DNA of 64,000 bases from Ktedonobacterales bacterium (GTDB lineage: Bacteria > Chloroflexota > Ktedonobacteria > Ktedonobacterales > Ktedonobacteraceae), in assembly GCA_027451525.1 (NCBI GenBank), contig DAIDJF010000008.1, positions 1 to 64,000 on the forward strand. Direction: 5' to 3'. The notes beneath the pieces are model-generated. The model was not told the origin of the DNA. It ran no database searches and saw only the letters and a program-made list of their open reading frames with translations. Within the stretch, counting starts at the first letter, position 1. The number at the start of each line of letters is the position of its first letter. A program made the translations under genes and the position numbers. Shown here piece by piece: positions 44,326-52,488 of this stretch.

Positions 44326-45093
44326 ATGCAACTCGATCAAAAAGTTGCCGTCATAACGGGGGCTGATAGTGGGATTGGGCGGGGGATTGCTATAGAATTT
44401 GCGCGTGAGGGAGCGGCTGTGGTTGTGAATTACGCCCATGCCAAGGATAAGGCGGAAGAAGTGCGCCAGGCTATCGAGCAGAACAATGGCAAGGCATTTG
44501 TCGTGCAGGCTGATGTCTCACAATATCAGCAGGCGGTAGGCTTGATTCAGCAAGCGGTCGAGCATTTTGGCAAGATTGATATCATGGTCAATAATGCGGG
44601 CATGGAGATTCACAGCGCGTTTCTGGATGTGACAGAAGATCAGTATGACCGTGTGATCGGTGTAGATCTAAAGGGGCCATTTTTCTGCGCACAGGCTGCT
44701 GCGCGCGAGATGGTTAAGCGCAAAATTGCCGGGCGCATTATCAATATCTCATCGGTACATGAAGACTTGCCGATGCCGCAGAATGTTCCCTATTGTTGCG
44801 CTAAAGGTGGTATACGTATGTTGATGCGCACGATCTGTTTGGAACTGGCTCCCTATGGTATTACGGTGAACAATATTGGACCAGGAGCGATTGATACGCC
44901 GATTGACGCGGATGTGAAGGCCGATCCGCAGAAATGGAATGCGTTATTGGCTGAGATTCCGCTGCATCGTGTGGGACAACCCGAAGAGATTGGCAAATTG
45001 GCGGTGTATCTGGCATCTGACGCATCATCGTATATAACAGGCTCGACCTTCTTTATTGATGGCGGGTTAATGCGCAGCACGGGCGCACTGTAG
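44326..45093 (+). CDS. SDR family oxidoreductase (glucose 1-dehydrogenase-like)
   Basis: This is a classical 255-residue short-chain dehydrogenase. TGADSGIG at residues 11-18 binds NAD(P), VNNAGME lies near residue 88, the catalytic Tyr and Lys are in YCCAKGG near 156, and the C-terminus has the usual ITGSTFFIDGG. It resembles enzymes labelled glucose 1-dehydrogenase or 3-oxoacyl-ACP reductase; sequence does not settle the substrate. ATG follows AAAGGAT. A 16-bp hairpin after the gene separates it from the HAD gene. Confidence 0.88.
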   Translation: MQLDQKVAVITGADSGIGRGIAIEFAREGAAVVVNYAHAKDKAEEVRQAIEQNNGKAFVVQADVSQYQQAVGLIQQAVEHFGKIDIMVNNAGMEIHSAFLDVTEDQYDRVIGVDLKGPFFCAQAAAREMVKRKIAGRIINISSVHEDLPMPQNVPYCCAKGGIRMLMRTICLELAPYGITVNNIGPGAIDTPIDADVKADPQKWNALLAEIPLHRVGQPEEIGKLAVYLASDASSYITGSTFFIDGGLMRSTGAL

Positions 45094-45120
45094 ACGGCTA
45101 ATTCTTTCTTGTGCATGAGC

Positions 45121-45157
45121 AAGACGGCTTTTTCACCAGCAGTGAGAAAGCCGTCTT
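45121..45157 (+). terminator. 16-bp hairpin between SDR and HAD genes
   Basis: AAGACGGCTTTTTCAC pairs with GTGAGAAAGCCGTCTT with one mismatch and a 5-base loop. It begins 27 bp after the SDR stop codon and ends 22 bp before the HAD start codon. No T-run follows, so termination may be partial. Confidence 0.55.
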
Positions 45158-45179
45158 CGTATTTAAGGAGCGAAGTACA

Positions 45180-45782
45180 ATGATACGTGTTTGCCTGTTT
45201 GATGTAGATGGGGTATTGATACGCGGTGAAGCCTTCAGCACTTATCTAAGGCGCGATTATAGATTAACGCAAGATGACACCGCGCCATTTTTCCAGGGCA
45301 TATTTAGGGAATGTTTGATAGGAAAAGCTGATCTTAAGGAAGTATTACCACCCTACTTGCCGAAGTGGGGATGGCAAGAGAGCATTGATGCATTTCTGGA
45401 GTATTGGTTTGGCTGCGAACGTCATGTAGACGAACTATTACTGGCTACTATTCAGCAATGGCGTTGTGATGGTATGAACTGCTATGTTGCGACAAATCAA
45501 GAGCAATATCGAACGGCATATCTCCGTGAAGCATTGGGTTTTGCGCATCTGTTTGATGGCATATTTGCATCAGCTCACGTAGGACATATGAAACATGAGC
45601 GCGCATTTTTCGAGCTTGTATTGCGTGAATTGGCTCCTGTTCCTGCTAATGAGATAATGTTTTGGGATGATAGTGAGCTAAACGTTACGACTGCGCGTCA
45701 GGCTGGATTGCAGGCTGAGGTGTATACCGATTTTGCGGACTTTCAGCAGAAAATGCGTCTTTTTCTGGCGCAAGATATCTAA
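45180..45782 (+). CDS. HAD family hydrolase
   Basis: This 200-residue protein starts at ATG 45180 behind AAGGAG; the longer frame begins inside the upstream hairpin. It has HAD motif I FDVDGVL (nucleophile Asp8, acid Asp10), a Thr in motif II (YVATNQEQYR, near residue 102), a Lys in motif III (VGHMKHERAFF) and motif IV FWDDSELNV. The helical cap of about 70 residues suits small phosphorylated metabolites. The gene is followed 11 bp later by a GNAT gene and probably shares its transcript. Confidence 0.85.
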   Translation: MIRVCLFDVDGVLIRGEAFSTYLRRDYRLTQDDTAPFFQGIFRECLIGKADLKEVLPPYLPKWGWQESIDAFLEYWFGCERHVDELLLATIQQWRCDGMNCYVATNQEQYRTAYLREALGFAHLFDGIFASAHVGHMKHERAFFELVLRELAPVPANEIMFWDDSELNVTTARQAGLQAEVYTDFADFQQKMRLFLAQDI

Positions 45783-45793
45783 GGAGATGGGTG

Positions 45794-46270
45794 ATGATGG
45801 AACAGGACATGTTTATAATTCGCGAGGCAAGGCCAGAAGAAGCGGCATTGATCAGTGAGCTGGCGCAGCGTTCTAAGGCTTATTGGGGCTATAATGAGGC
45901 ATTTTTGGCAGCGGCGCGTGCTGATCTCACGATCACACCCGAATATATTACTACCTATTGTGTTTTTGTACTCGAAAAGCAAGGGCATGTGCTGGGTTTC
46001 TATAGTTTGAAGGATGAAGAGCAGGATGGTGAGATTCTGCTCGATAATCTTTTTTTGGATCCTGAAGCAATTGGGCATGGTCATGGCAAACGGCTCTGGG
46101 AGCATGCGATTGCGAACGCAAAGCAGCGTGGTTGTCATACGATGGTTTTGATCAGCGAACCATTTGCCGAGGGTTTTTATCTGTCCAGGGGAGCGGAGCG
46201 TGTTGGTATGGTTGCTTCTGGGGTGGTCGAGGGACGGCTGCTCCCGCTGATGCGTGTTGCGTTGAAATAG
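45794..46270 (+). CDS. GNAT family N-acetyltransferase
   Basis: This 158-residue protein has the GNAT fold: IIREARPEEAALISEL at the start, a VLGFYSLKDE strand, LLDNLFLDPEAIGHGHGKRL with the acetyl-CoA pyrophosphate-binding G-H-G loop near residue 97, and VLISEPFAEGFYLSRGAERV near the end. It should transfer an acetyl group to an amine; the acceptor is unknown. The ATG at 45794 follows AAGGAGAT, 11 bp after the HAD gene. A structured hairpin and the convergent sulfatase gene follow. Confidence 0.85.
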   Translation: MMEQDMFIIREARPEEAALISELAQRSKAYWGYNEAFLAAARADLTITPEYITTYCVFVLEKQGHVLGFYSLKDEEQDGEILLDNLFLDPEAIGHGHGKRLWEHAIANAKQRGCHTMVLISEPFAEGFYLSRGAERVGMVASGVVEGRLLPLMRVALK

Positions 46271-46276
46271 GATAGA

Positions 46277-46331
46277 TAGGGGGAAACGGATGGCAACGTG
46301 TCGGCCAGGACACCTCGCCAACCGTCTTCCC
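46277..46331. terminator. Long imperfect hairpin between convergent genes
   Basis: An outer stem with two bulges (GGGAAACGGATGGC against GCCAACCGTCTTCCC) encloses a perfect GTGTC/GACAC inner hairpin. It lies seven bases after the GNAT stop codon and 54 bp from the sulfatase stop codon. It probably limits transcription between the convergent genes, though the T-run is poor. Confidence 0.4.
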
Positions 46332-46385
46332 TTTCGTACGATCTTTTCAGATCATTCTCTTGATATTTTATTTGGCCTGTGCCTG

Positions 46386-47897
46386 CTATGCCCTGGCGAC
46401 TGGCTCCAACTTGGGGTCACGTGGAGCAGGCAAATGATCGTACAGGTCGGCAATCAGATCAGAGCGCAGTGACGCGGAGCCAGGATCATCCCACAGGTTT
46501 TCCCATTGGTATGGGTCCTCCTTAATGTTGTAGAGTTCGCCTTCTGAAGAACCTTCATAGACCGTGCAAATATAGCCATCACGATAGATGGTGCGCAGGT
46601 GTTGATCAATATGCTGGCTATCCCATTCCGTGATGACACGTTCTCGCTTGGAATCCTGCGCAGTGGGAAGCGGAGAGCCTTCCATCCAGGTGGGAACGGG
46701 CAACCCGGCGATGTGGCAGAATGTCGGCGCAAGATCAAGCAGACCAACAGGTGCTGGTACCTCTGCTGGCGCGACATGGGCTACTGGTGCCGGTCGCCAG
46801 ATTAGTGGAACATGCATGAGCGCATCGGTGTGGTAAGGTCCCTTAAATAGCAGTCCAAAATCTCCTTGCAGTTCACCGTGATCGCTGCAAAAGAACACAT
46901 CGGTCTCGTTCTCCCAGCCCCGTTCTGCCAGACTGGCTAGAACTTTTCCACACGCTTCATCGATCAGTTCATTTTTCACATGAATGAGCGCGTTCACCTC
47001 GCGTACCTGATCGGGCGTCATCAGTTGTGGAACAAAGCCAGGAGCACCTTCCAGATTATCGACTTGCCCGTTGTAATATTCAAGCCAATGATGTGGCTTC
47101 TTGGCGAGGATTTTCTGGATTTGTTCTTCTGAACCAGGATAGCCCGCAGGAAGATCGAGATCACGCCAATTGATTCGGCGCGCTTCCTCTGCTGGAGGAT
47201 CCCAGGGATGATGGGGATCAGGAAAGCTCATCCAGATGAACCAATCTTCATCGTCCCGTAGCGAGGAGAGGTATGCAATCGTACGGTCAGCTACCCAATC
47301 CGTATGATAGTGTTCGCGTGGGATAGGGTTATAGGCCACTTGCGGCGCTCCGGTATCTCCTCCGCCTTCGTGGTTCATTGTGAGCGTCCCATCTTTAATA
47401 AAGAAGAGTTGAAAGAAGCCTTGCATCTCGGTTGGATAGTGGTCGCGCAACCATTTGCCATAATGCCAGCGTGCCACAGGAGAGTGCATTGCCAGTTCCA
47501 TATGTTCGAAACCCCGATGTGGTCCCGTTGAGCCTTGCAGCGCCATCGTATTTTCAGGAAAGGGATGGCTGAAGTCGAGCGCTGGTTCAAAATGTGCCTT
47601 ACCGATCAACGCTGTGCGATAGCCGCCGGCGTCGTGCAGGTAGGCCGCGACACTCGGCGCATCGGCAGGCAATGGTACCCCATTGGCCCATACGCCATGC
47701 GTCCGTACCAATTGTCCGGTAAGCATGGTGGCCCGGCTTGGCATGCAGACCACATTCTGGTTATGTGCCCGGCGATAATTGATGCCAGTCGCGGCTAACC
47801 TGTCAGCCACAGGCGTACGCGCGATCTGACCGCCATTACAAGCAAGCGAATCGTAGCGTTGTTGGTCAGTCGTGATAAAAAGAATCTTGCGTCCCAT
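46386..47897 (-). CDS. Sulfatase family hydrolase (Cys-type)
   Basis: This 503-residue protein has the sulfatase alkaline-phosphatase fold. VVCMPSRATMLTGQ places Cys51 in the C-x-P-S-R motif, so formylglycine would be made from Cys. The metal site includes the Asp in FITTDQQRYD near residue 11 and the Asp-His of FFCSDHGELQG. FPDPHHPWDPP is another family block. It should cut a sulfate ester, or possibly a phosphonate ester; the substrate is not known. No signal peptide is seen, so it may be cytoplasmic. No formylglycine-generating enzyme is in the window. It follows the unknown gene 47976-48512 by 78 bp and is probably last in the TetR-P450 operon. The ATG has AGGAGG upstream. Confidence 0.88.
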   Translation of the reverse strand: MGRKILFITTDQQRYDSLACNGGQIARTPVADRLAATGINYRRAHNQNVVCMPSRATMLTGQLVRTHGVWANGVPLPADAPSVAAYLHDAGGYRTALIGKAHFEPALDFSHPFPENTMALQGSTGPHRGFEHMELAMHSPVARWHYGKWLRDHYPTEMQGFFQLFFIKDGTLTMNHEGGGDTGAPQVAYNPIPREHYHTDWVADRTIAYLSSLRDDEDWFIWMSFPDPHHPWDPPAEEARRINWRDLDLPAGYPGSEEQIQKILAKKPHHWLEYYNGQVDNLEGAPGFVPQLMTPDQVREVNALIHVKNELIDEACGKVLASLAERGWENETDVFFCSDHGELQGDFGLLFKGPYHTDALMHVPLIWRPAPVAHVAPAEVPAPVGLLDLAPTFCHIAGLPVPTWMEGSPLPTAQDSKRERVITEWDSQHIDQHLRTIYRDGYICTVYEGSSEGELYNIKEDPYQWENLWDDPGSASLRSDLIADLYDHLPAPRDPKLEPVARA

Positions 47898-47975
47898 CGG
47901 ATAAAACCTCCTTGTTCATGCAACAAACTATGTGCATATCGATTTGACCGTCGGGTAAGCGAAAATGTGGCAAGG

Positions 47976-48512
47976 TCAACACGTGCCTTCGTAGTGTTGA
48001 ACGATGCGTTGGGGTGTCGAAGCGTCGCAAGAGATAAAAGATCGTAGAGCCTCCCGCGCCTGTAATCCTGCTGTAGCGGCCACATCGTTGAACGTGGGAA
48101 CAGGATCTAGCCCAACACGTGTCGCCGCACTGTAGAGGAAGGCCAGTGAGACTAGTAGATCATGAGGATCTACGTGTCCGTCCGTATATGCCGCGGCAGC
48201 AAGTCCCTGACGCAGAAGAGCACCATCTGTCGCTGTTCGCATACTGCGTGAAACACGTCGCATGTAGATGACAGCATTATCAAAACGGGCGTATAAGGAC
48301 AGCAAAGGCGTAATTGAACATTCGTCTGAGGCGAAGAAGTGCTTCAATTGCGTTTGCTGTTGTGGATTGCCCTCCAGGTAGAGTGCGCTCAGCGCATGGA
48401 ATTTCGTGTCCAGTGGATCAGGATAAGCACGCATGAAGTACGCTTTTTCCTCAATATCTCCCGGCATCGCTGTCCATTGAGCGAGACGCAGATGAAAGGT
48501 CTGGTTATCCAT
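47976..48512 (-). CDS. Conserved hypothetical protein in the P450-sulfatase operon
   Basis: This 178-residue protein starts at ATG 48512 behind AAGGAGG; the frame extends upstream into the P450 gene but without a ribosome site. It is mostly helical, with no signal or membrane segment. Blocks such as GDIEEKAYFMRAYPDPLDTK, YARFDNAVIYMRRVSRSMRT and YTDGHVDPHDLLVSLAFLYS look conserved. I do not recognise the family. It sits 10 bp after the P450 stop codon, so it is co-translated with it and may be an accessory protein for the same substrate. Confidence 0.6.
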   Translation of the reverse strand: MDNQTFHLRLAQWTAMPGDIEEKAYFMRAYPDPLDTKFHALSALYLEGNPQQQTQLKHFFASDECSITPLLSLYARFDNAVIYMRRVSRSMRTATDGALLRQGLAAAAYTDGHVDPHDLLVSLAFLYSAATRVGLDPVPTFNDVAATAGLQAREALRSFISCDASTPQRIVQHYEGTC

Positions 48513-48522
48513 TCGTACCTCC

Positions 48523-49659
48523 TTAGCTCTGACGGAAGGTGATTGGGAGCCGCTTGACGCCATACATCAGGGGACTACCTACATGTTCTAATGCAACTTC
48601 ACGGACTCGTTGGATATCCTGAAAACGCTCTAAGAGCAGGGTAAGCGCGATTTTGGTTTCTAAGCGAGCCAGCGGTGCGCCGAGGCAGAAGTGAATGCCA
48701 TGCCCAAAGGCTACGTGACGGTTGGGCGAACGTCGTATATTAAAGGTATCAGCGTTAGGGAATTGTGTTTCATCTCGATTTGCTGAGCCAAGGACGACCC
48801 GAACCCCCTGACCGGCTTTTATCATCTGCCCTCCAATAACAGTATCATTTGTAGCTACACGGCCTGTGAGTTGTACGGGTGAGCGATAGCGTAGCACCTC
48901 TTCAATGGCGGAGGGAATGAGTTCTGGCTCAGTGCGCAAAGCTTCCATCGCTTCAGGAAAGTCATCCAGGCAAAGGAGTGTATTCCCAATCAGATTGGTA
49001 GTTGTCTCATTGCCTGCTACCAAGAGCAGGATACAGAAGGAAAGCATCTCTGCCTGCGTCAAGTGTTCGCCATCCACTTGTGCATTCAGCAAGGCGCTCA
49101 CGAGATCGTCCTGGGGATGATCCCGACGCTGGGCGATAATTTGGAGGAAATATTCATTCATTTCTGGACGTGGATTGAGATTGTCGTCAGTGATTGAACC
49201 AACTACTGCGTCTGACCAGTGCTTGAAACGTGCACGATCTTCGGAAGGGATGCCGAGCAGTTCAGCAATCACGATAACGGGTAAGGGATAGGCAAGATCA
49301 TGGACAATATCCATTTGACCGTTTGGTGCTACCTGATCAAGTAATTGTGTCACGATGCCAGTGATACGGTTGGATAACTGAGTAATGGCACGTGGCGTAA
49401 AAGCTTGTGATACAAGATTGCGCAACTGGCGGTGGCGAGGTGGGTCCATATTCAAGATATTGGGACGTGTTTCAGATATTTCTTTATTTCTTACAGAAGA
49501 GAACAGTTTGTAATCGGTCAACACTTGTTCTGTATCAGCATAGTCAAACACCGTCCAAGCATTGTGCTGTGGCTGATAGAAGACTGGATGTGACTCGCGC
49601 ATTGTGCGATAAAGAGGGAAAGGGTTGAGTGCCTGTCCGCCTAACATGTTGTTCAACAT
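48523..49659 (-). CDS. Cytochrome P450
   Basis: This 378-residue protein is a soluble bacterial P450. The haem-thiolate loop HVAFGHGIHFCLGAPLARLE is near residue 320, the E-x-x-R pair is in IEEVLRYRSPVQLTG, and the I-helix LLLVAGNETTTNLIGN keeps the acidic residue-Thr oxygen-activating pair. Length is close to the 400-residue norm. It should hydroxylate a hydrophobic substrate with electrons from a ferredoxin and reductase, neither of which is encoded nearby. It is the second gene of the operon headed by TetR, 20 bp after the regulator. A substrate with a sulfate ester is a reasonable guess from the sulfatase downstream. Confidence 0.92.
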   Translation of the reverse strand: MLNNMLGGQALNPFPLYRTMRESHPVFYQPQHNAWTVFDYADTEQVLTDYKLFSSVRNKEISETRPNILNMDPPRHRQLRNLVSQAFTPRAITQLSNRITGIVTQLLDQVAPNGQMDIVHDLAYPLPVIVIAELLGIPSEDRARFKHWSDAVVGSITDDNLNPRPEMNEYFLQIIAQRRDHPQDDLVSALLNAQVDGEHLTQAEMLSFCILLLVAGNETTTNLIGNTLLCLDDFPEAMEALRTEPELIPSAIEEVLRYRSPVQLTGRVATNDTVIGGQMIKAGQGVRVVLGSANRDETQFPNADTFNIRRSPNRHVAFGHGIHFCLGAPLARLETKIALTLLLERFQDIQRVREVALEHVGSPLMYGVKRLPITFRQS

Positions 49660-49679
49660 TTTATCTCTCTCATTCTTAT

Positions 49680-50333
49680 TCAGTGGGTGATATCAGGAAT
49701 GGAAAACAATGGTGGCAGTTGCTCTTTGAACAAAGACGTCGGGAAGCCATGTTGCATCACGTATAAGACTCGTTCGGTCATAATATCTGGATTTGGCTCA
49801 TCCTGTTCAAACCACCAGGTGATTGCCTGAAGCATTATGCCTGAGAGCAACTGCGCAAGTAAAGGAATGTCATCTTCGGTAAATGGCGTGAGGTCTGGAA
49901 CATGCTCAAGAAAACGTGTAAACATCAGCGCGAATACTTCTTTTGCACGAAAACGGTGGGCTATCACACCGCCCATCAAGGCAATGCGAAAGAGGTCACG
50001 TTGCTCATAGGCTCTGTGAAAAATGATGCGCATGATCACGGGTAGCGCGAGAAACTCCTGTCGGTGTATCTCTTCTAAAACCTGTTCGCGCATGGTAACA
50101 AAACCATCTTCAAGCAGGGTATTGAAGATGGCATCTTTGTCGCGAAAGTGCAGGTAGAAGGTTCCGACCCCTACACCAGCGGTTTCTGTAATCTCGGTGA
50201 TAGTGGCATCATGATATCCGCGTGTGGCAAAAACACGACGCGCCGCTATCAAAAGATCGGCACGGGTTTGTGCTCGCCTATTCGCGCCACGTGGCTGTCT
50301 GGCTTGCTGTTTGCTCTCTAGCTCTTGATCCAT
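49680..50333 (-). CDS. TetR family transcriptional regulator
   Basis: This 217-residue protein has the TetR DNA-binding domain at residues 22-70 (ADLLIAARRVFATRGYHDAT followed by the helix-turn-helix ITEITETAGVGVGTFYLHFR). The C-terminal ligand domain has no recognised binding pattern. Its start codon is immediately preceded by a 32-bp perfect palindrome that overlaps the transcription start of a near-ideal promoter, so it almost surely represses itself and the P450, unknown and sulfatase genes that follow on the same strand. The inducer is likely to be the P450 substrate or product, which is unknown. Confidence 0.9.
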   Translation of the reverse strand: MDQELESKQQARQPRGANRRAQTRADLLIAARRVFATRGYHDATITEITETAGVGVGTFYLHFRDKDAIFNTLLEDGFVTMREQVLEEIHRQEFLALPVIMRIIFHRAYEQRDLFRIALMGGVIAHRFRAKEVFALMFTRFLEHVPDLTPFTEDDIPLLAQLLSGIMLQAITWWFEQDEPNPDIMTERVLYVMQHGFPTSLFKEQLPPLFSIPDITH

Positions 50334-50342
50334 ACGTGCTCC

Positions 50343-50374
50343 TATTTATGAAAGTGAATTCACTTTCATAAATA
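50343..50374. promoter_or_regulatory. 32-bp perfect palindrome, probable TetR operator
   Basis: The half-site TTTATGAAAGTGAA is followed by its exact reverse complement; including flanking bases the repeat spans 32 bp with no mismatch. It ends next to the -10 hexamer of the TetR promoter and begins 10 bp from the TetR start codon, so a bound dimer or pair of dimers would block transcription start. Confidence 0.85.
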
Positions 50375-50403
50375 AATATACTGTGTAAACATGTTCCTGT
50401 CAA
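50375..50403 (-). promoter_or_regulatory. Sigma-70-type promoter of the TetR-P450 operon
   Basis: On the minus strand TTGACA (50398-50403) is separated by exactly 17 bases from TATATT (50375-50380). This is a near-consensus housekeeping promoter directed toward the TetR gene. Confidence 0.8.
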
Positions 50404-50551
50404 GGGGATGCACAACAATGAACGTCCATTTTCGTCTTTCTCTGTTTTTGAGGCGATTTATGATTTTGCTCATTTTAGCAAGGAATGGCTCTTTTTTTCT
50501 CCTTCATGATTTTCAGGTACAATAAGATGCCTGATTTGGTTAAAAGATAAC

Positions 50552-50592
50552 TTGCACACAGGCCGTATATTTGGTATGCTAGTGATAGCATA
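50552..50592 (+). promoter_or_regulatory. Promoter with overlapping inverted repeat for the gene at 50645
   Basis: TTGCAC (50552-50557), a 17-base spacer and TATGCT (50575-50580) form a plausible promoter. TATGCTA-gtga-TAGCATA (50575-50592) is an inverted repeat that starts at the -10 hexamer, so it is a candidate operator. The half-site differs from the TetR palindrome nearby. Confidence 0.5.
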
Positions 50593-50644
50593 GAGACGAA
50601 CACGTCTTCTAAGAGCGCATACCAATAGAGGAGAGCGAAAGCGT

Positions 50645-51439
50645 ATGGACAGTTCTCTTCACAGTGCCAATCTCTTGACTGATGAGGTAAGCACAACACA
50701 GGTGGCTAATCATGGCGTAGGCGAAGATGGAGATGCTGAACAGCATCATATTCATCTTCCCAATCCAAGTTTGTGGCCTGTGATGCTCAACGTTGCAATT
50801 ATAGTTGCCATTGCGGGACTGTTATTTATCCCGTCAAATCCCTGGATTACTATTGTTGCCGCGCCATTTGTACTCATTGGGATCCTGGGATGGGCATTAG
50901 AAGACCCGGCTGCACCGATGGAAGAGCAGTATATTGCTGTTCAGTCAACAAGTGCACCATCGCGATTTGCCATTGGTCAGGATGTTGTGGATAACGCAGG
51001 AAATCTGCTTGGCTCAGTGCGGGCACGCTTTGCGGACAGATATATCCTGGTGGAGCATGGTAGTGGATTGAGGCTCAAGACCTACTATGTGCCACAGAGT
51101 GCGGCGAAAAGTGACCTCAAGCATGGCCTGGTCATTCTGACTCTCAATGAGGAAGACCTGGTGAGTAAGGGCTTGAATCGCATGCCGGACGACCTGTATA
51201 GCGATGTGCCAGAATATGGTGTACCGCAGACAACAGGTGTGCCACAGTTCGCGCAGGGGCCGTTATCACCTGCAGAGACCGGGCATTATAACTATGGCCG
51301 CAGATATCCTGGCATTAACACTGACGCAAGTGGTTCTTATCATCATGAAGAAGTCGCTCCACATCCACAGAAGTTTGTGGGCGAACGCCGCAAGATGGTA
51401 GCACGCAAGCAGGTGCAGTGGCAAGAGATGAATGCATAA
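50645..51439 (+). CDS. Membrane protein with two helices and a PRC-barrel-like domain
   Basis: This is a 264-residue protein. The N-terminal 38 residues are soluble. A helical pair follows (LWPVMLNVAIIVAIAGLLFI and ITIVAAPFVLIGILGWALED), which looks like the small cytochrome c oxidase subunit 4 type. Next comes a domain of about 70 residues beginning FAIGQDVVDNAGNLLGSVRA that resembles a PRC-barrel/DUF2171 domain. The tail from about 190 is Pro/Gly/His-rich and disordered. I cannot name the function; no oxidase genes adjoin it. ATG follows GAGGAGAGCGAAAG. A strong bidirectional terminator follows. Confidence 0.6.
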   Translation: MDSSLHSANLLTDEVSTTQVANHGVGEDGDAEQHHIHLPNPSLWPVMLNVAIIVAIAGLLFIPSNPWITIVAAPFVLIGILGWALEDPAAPMEEQYIAVQSTSAPSRFAIGQDVVDNAGNLLGSVRARFADRYILVEHGSGLRLKTYYVPQSAAKSDLKHGLVILTLNEEDLVSKGLNRMPDDLYSDVPEYGVPQTTGVPQFAQGPLSPAETGHYNYGRRYPGINTDASGSYHHEEVAPHPQKFVGERRKMVARKQVQWQEMNA

Positions 51440-51442
51440 GTT

Positions 51443-51498
51443 AAATAACAAGAAAAGGGATGTGGACAATGCGTTCACATCCCTTTTCTTGTTATTTT
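51443..51498. terminator. Bidirectional rho-independent terminator
   Basis: A perfect stem of about 22 bp (ATAACAAGAAAAGGGATGTG with its complement, plus flanking A/T pairs) and an 11-base loop lie between the convergent genes ending at 51439 and 51505. T residues follow on the plus strand and on the minus strand, so it can serve both. Confidence 0.9.
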
Positions 51499-51504
51499 CA
51501 GGCG

Positions 51505-52470
51505 TTATTGTTCGCGCCATTCTGAAACCATATTGAGGCGCGTGAATTGCTCTGTAGAGAGCACGCATTGTAAAACTGCGAAGCTATCCTGTAATTGTTG
51601 GACTGAGTTGGCTCCGACAATCGGTGCCGTGACGCTTGGTTGGGCCAACAACCAGGCTAGTGCTATCGCAGAAGGTGTAGTGCCTACTTCTCTGGCAATG
51701 GCCTGCACTTCTTCAATCGTATTCCACGCGGCATCTTTGTTATAACGACGGAAAATGGCGGAACTGCGCGCACTTTCTGTTGTTTCGCCGCGCTTATATT
51801 TGCCAGTGAGAAATCCAGATGCCAGTGGACTATAGGGAATAACACCCAACCCATAGCGTTCACAGATAATTTTCAGGTCCTGCTCAAATTCAGCGCGGTT
51901 GACCAGGTTGTAGTGCGGTTGAAGCGAGTCATAGCGCAGCGTGTTGTGAACATCCGCGTTCCAGAGAGCCTCGATCAATCTCCATGCCGTGTAGTTGGAG
52001 GCACCGACATAGCGTACTTTACCAGCACGTTGTAGATCATCGAACGCTTTCAATGTCTCATCGATGGGTGTTTCGTCATCGAAAGCGTGGGCCTGATAGA
52101 GATCAATGTAGTCCGTTTGTAAGCGGCGCAAGGAATCTTCGACTGCTTCGACGATGTGTTTACGCGAGAGGCCCTGGTCGTTTGGTAGTGTGCCCATGGG
52201 CTGGCGTAGTTTCGTCGCAAGAATGATCTGGCGGCGATTATTGCGCTCTTTCATCCAGCGACCGATAAACTCCTCAGAGATGCCGCCTGGGTTGCCAGGG
52301 AGCCAGCGTGAGTAGAAGTCGGCGGTATCGATGAAATTACCACCGTTTTCTACAAAAGCGTCCATGATGGCAAACGCAGTGGTTTCATCTGCAGTCCAGC
52401 CCCATTGCATGGTGCCGAGGCACAGGACTGAAACTTTCAGCCCTGTGCGTCCCAATCGTTGATACTTCAT
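51505..52470 (-). CDS. Aldo/keto reductase
   Basis: This 321-residue protein is a TIM-barrel NADPH-dependent aldo/keto reductase. [12 protein letters not shown] contains the catalytic Asp and Tyr near residue 50, ILATKLRQ the Lys near 82 and [13 protein letters not shown] the His near 125. [19 protein letters not shown] and the C-terminal [15 protein letters not shown] are nucleotide-binding blocks. It reduces aldehydes or ketones; substrate unknown. The ATG has no good ribosome site but lies 18 bp after the hydroxyacyl-CoA dehydrogenase stop codon, so it is translated as the last gene of the five-gene minus-strand operon. Confidence 0.9.
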   Translation of the reverse strand: MKYQRLGRTGLKVSVLCLGTMQWGWTADETTAFAIMDAFVENGGNFIDTADFYSRWLPGNPGGISEEFIGRWMKERNNRRQIILATKLRQPMGTLPNDQGLSRKHIVEAVEDSLRRLQTDYIDLYQAHAFDDETPIDETLKAFDDLQRAGKVRYVGASNYTAWRLIEALWNADVHNTLRYDSLQPHYNLVNRAEFEQDLKIICERYGLGVIPYSPLASGFLTGKYKRGETTESARSSAIFRRYNKDAAWNTIEEVQAIAREVGTTPSAIALAWLLAQPSVTAPIVGANSVQQLQDSFAVLQCVLSTEQFTRLNMVSEWREQ

Positions 52471-52488
52471 GCGTGTGTGCTCATGCTT

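Larger units (their letters stand above)
50334..50644. other. Divergent control region of 311 bp
   Basis: The gap holds the palindrome and promoter of the TetR gene on the minus strand and the promoter with a second inverted repeat for the plus-strand gene at 50645. Positions about 50405-50550 contain nothing I can name. A minus-strand frame across 50475-50699 has no ribosome site. Confidence 0.5.
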
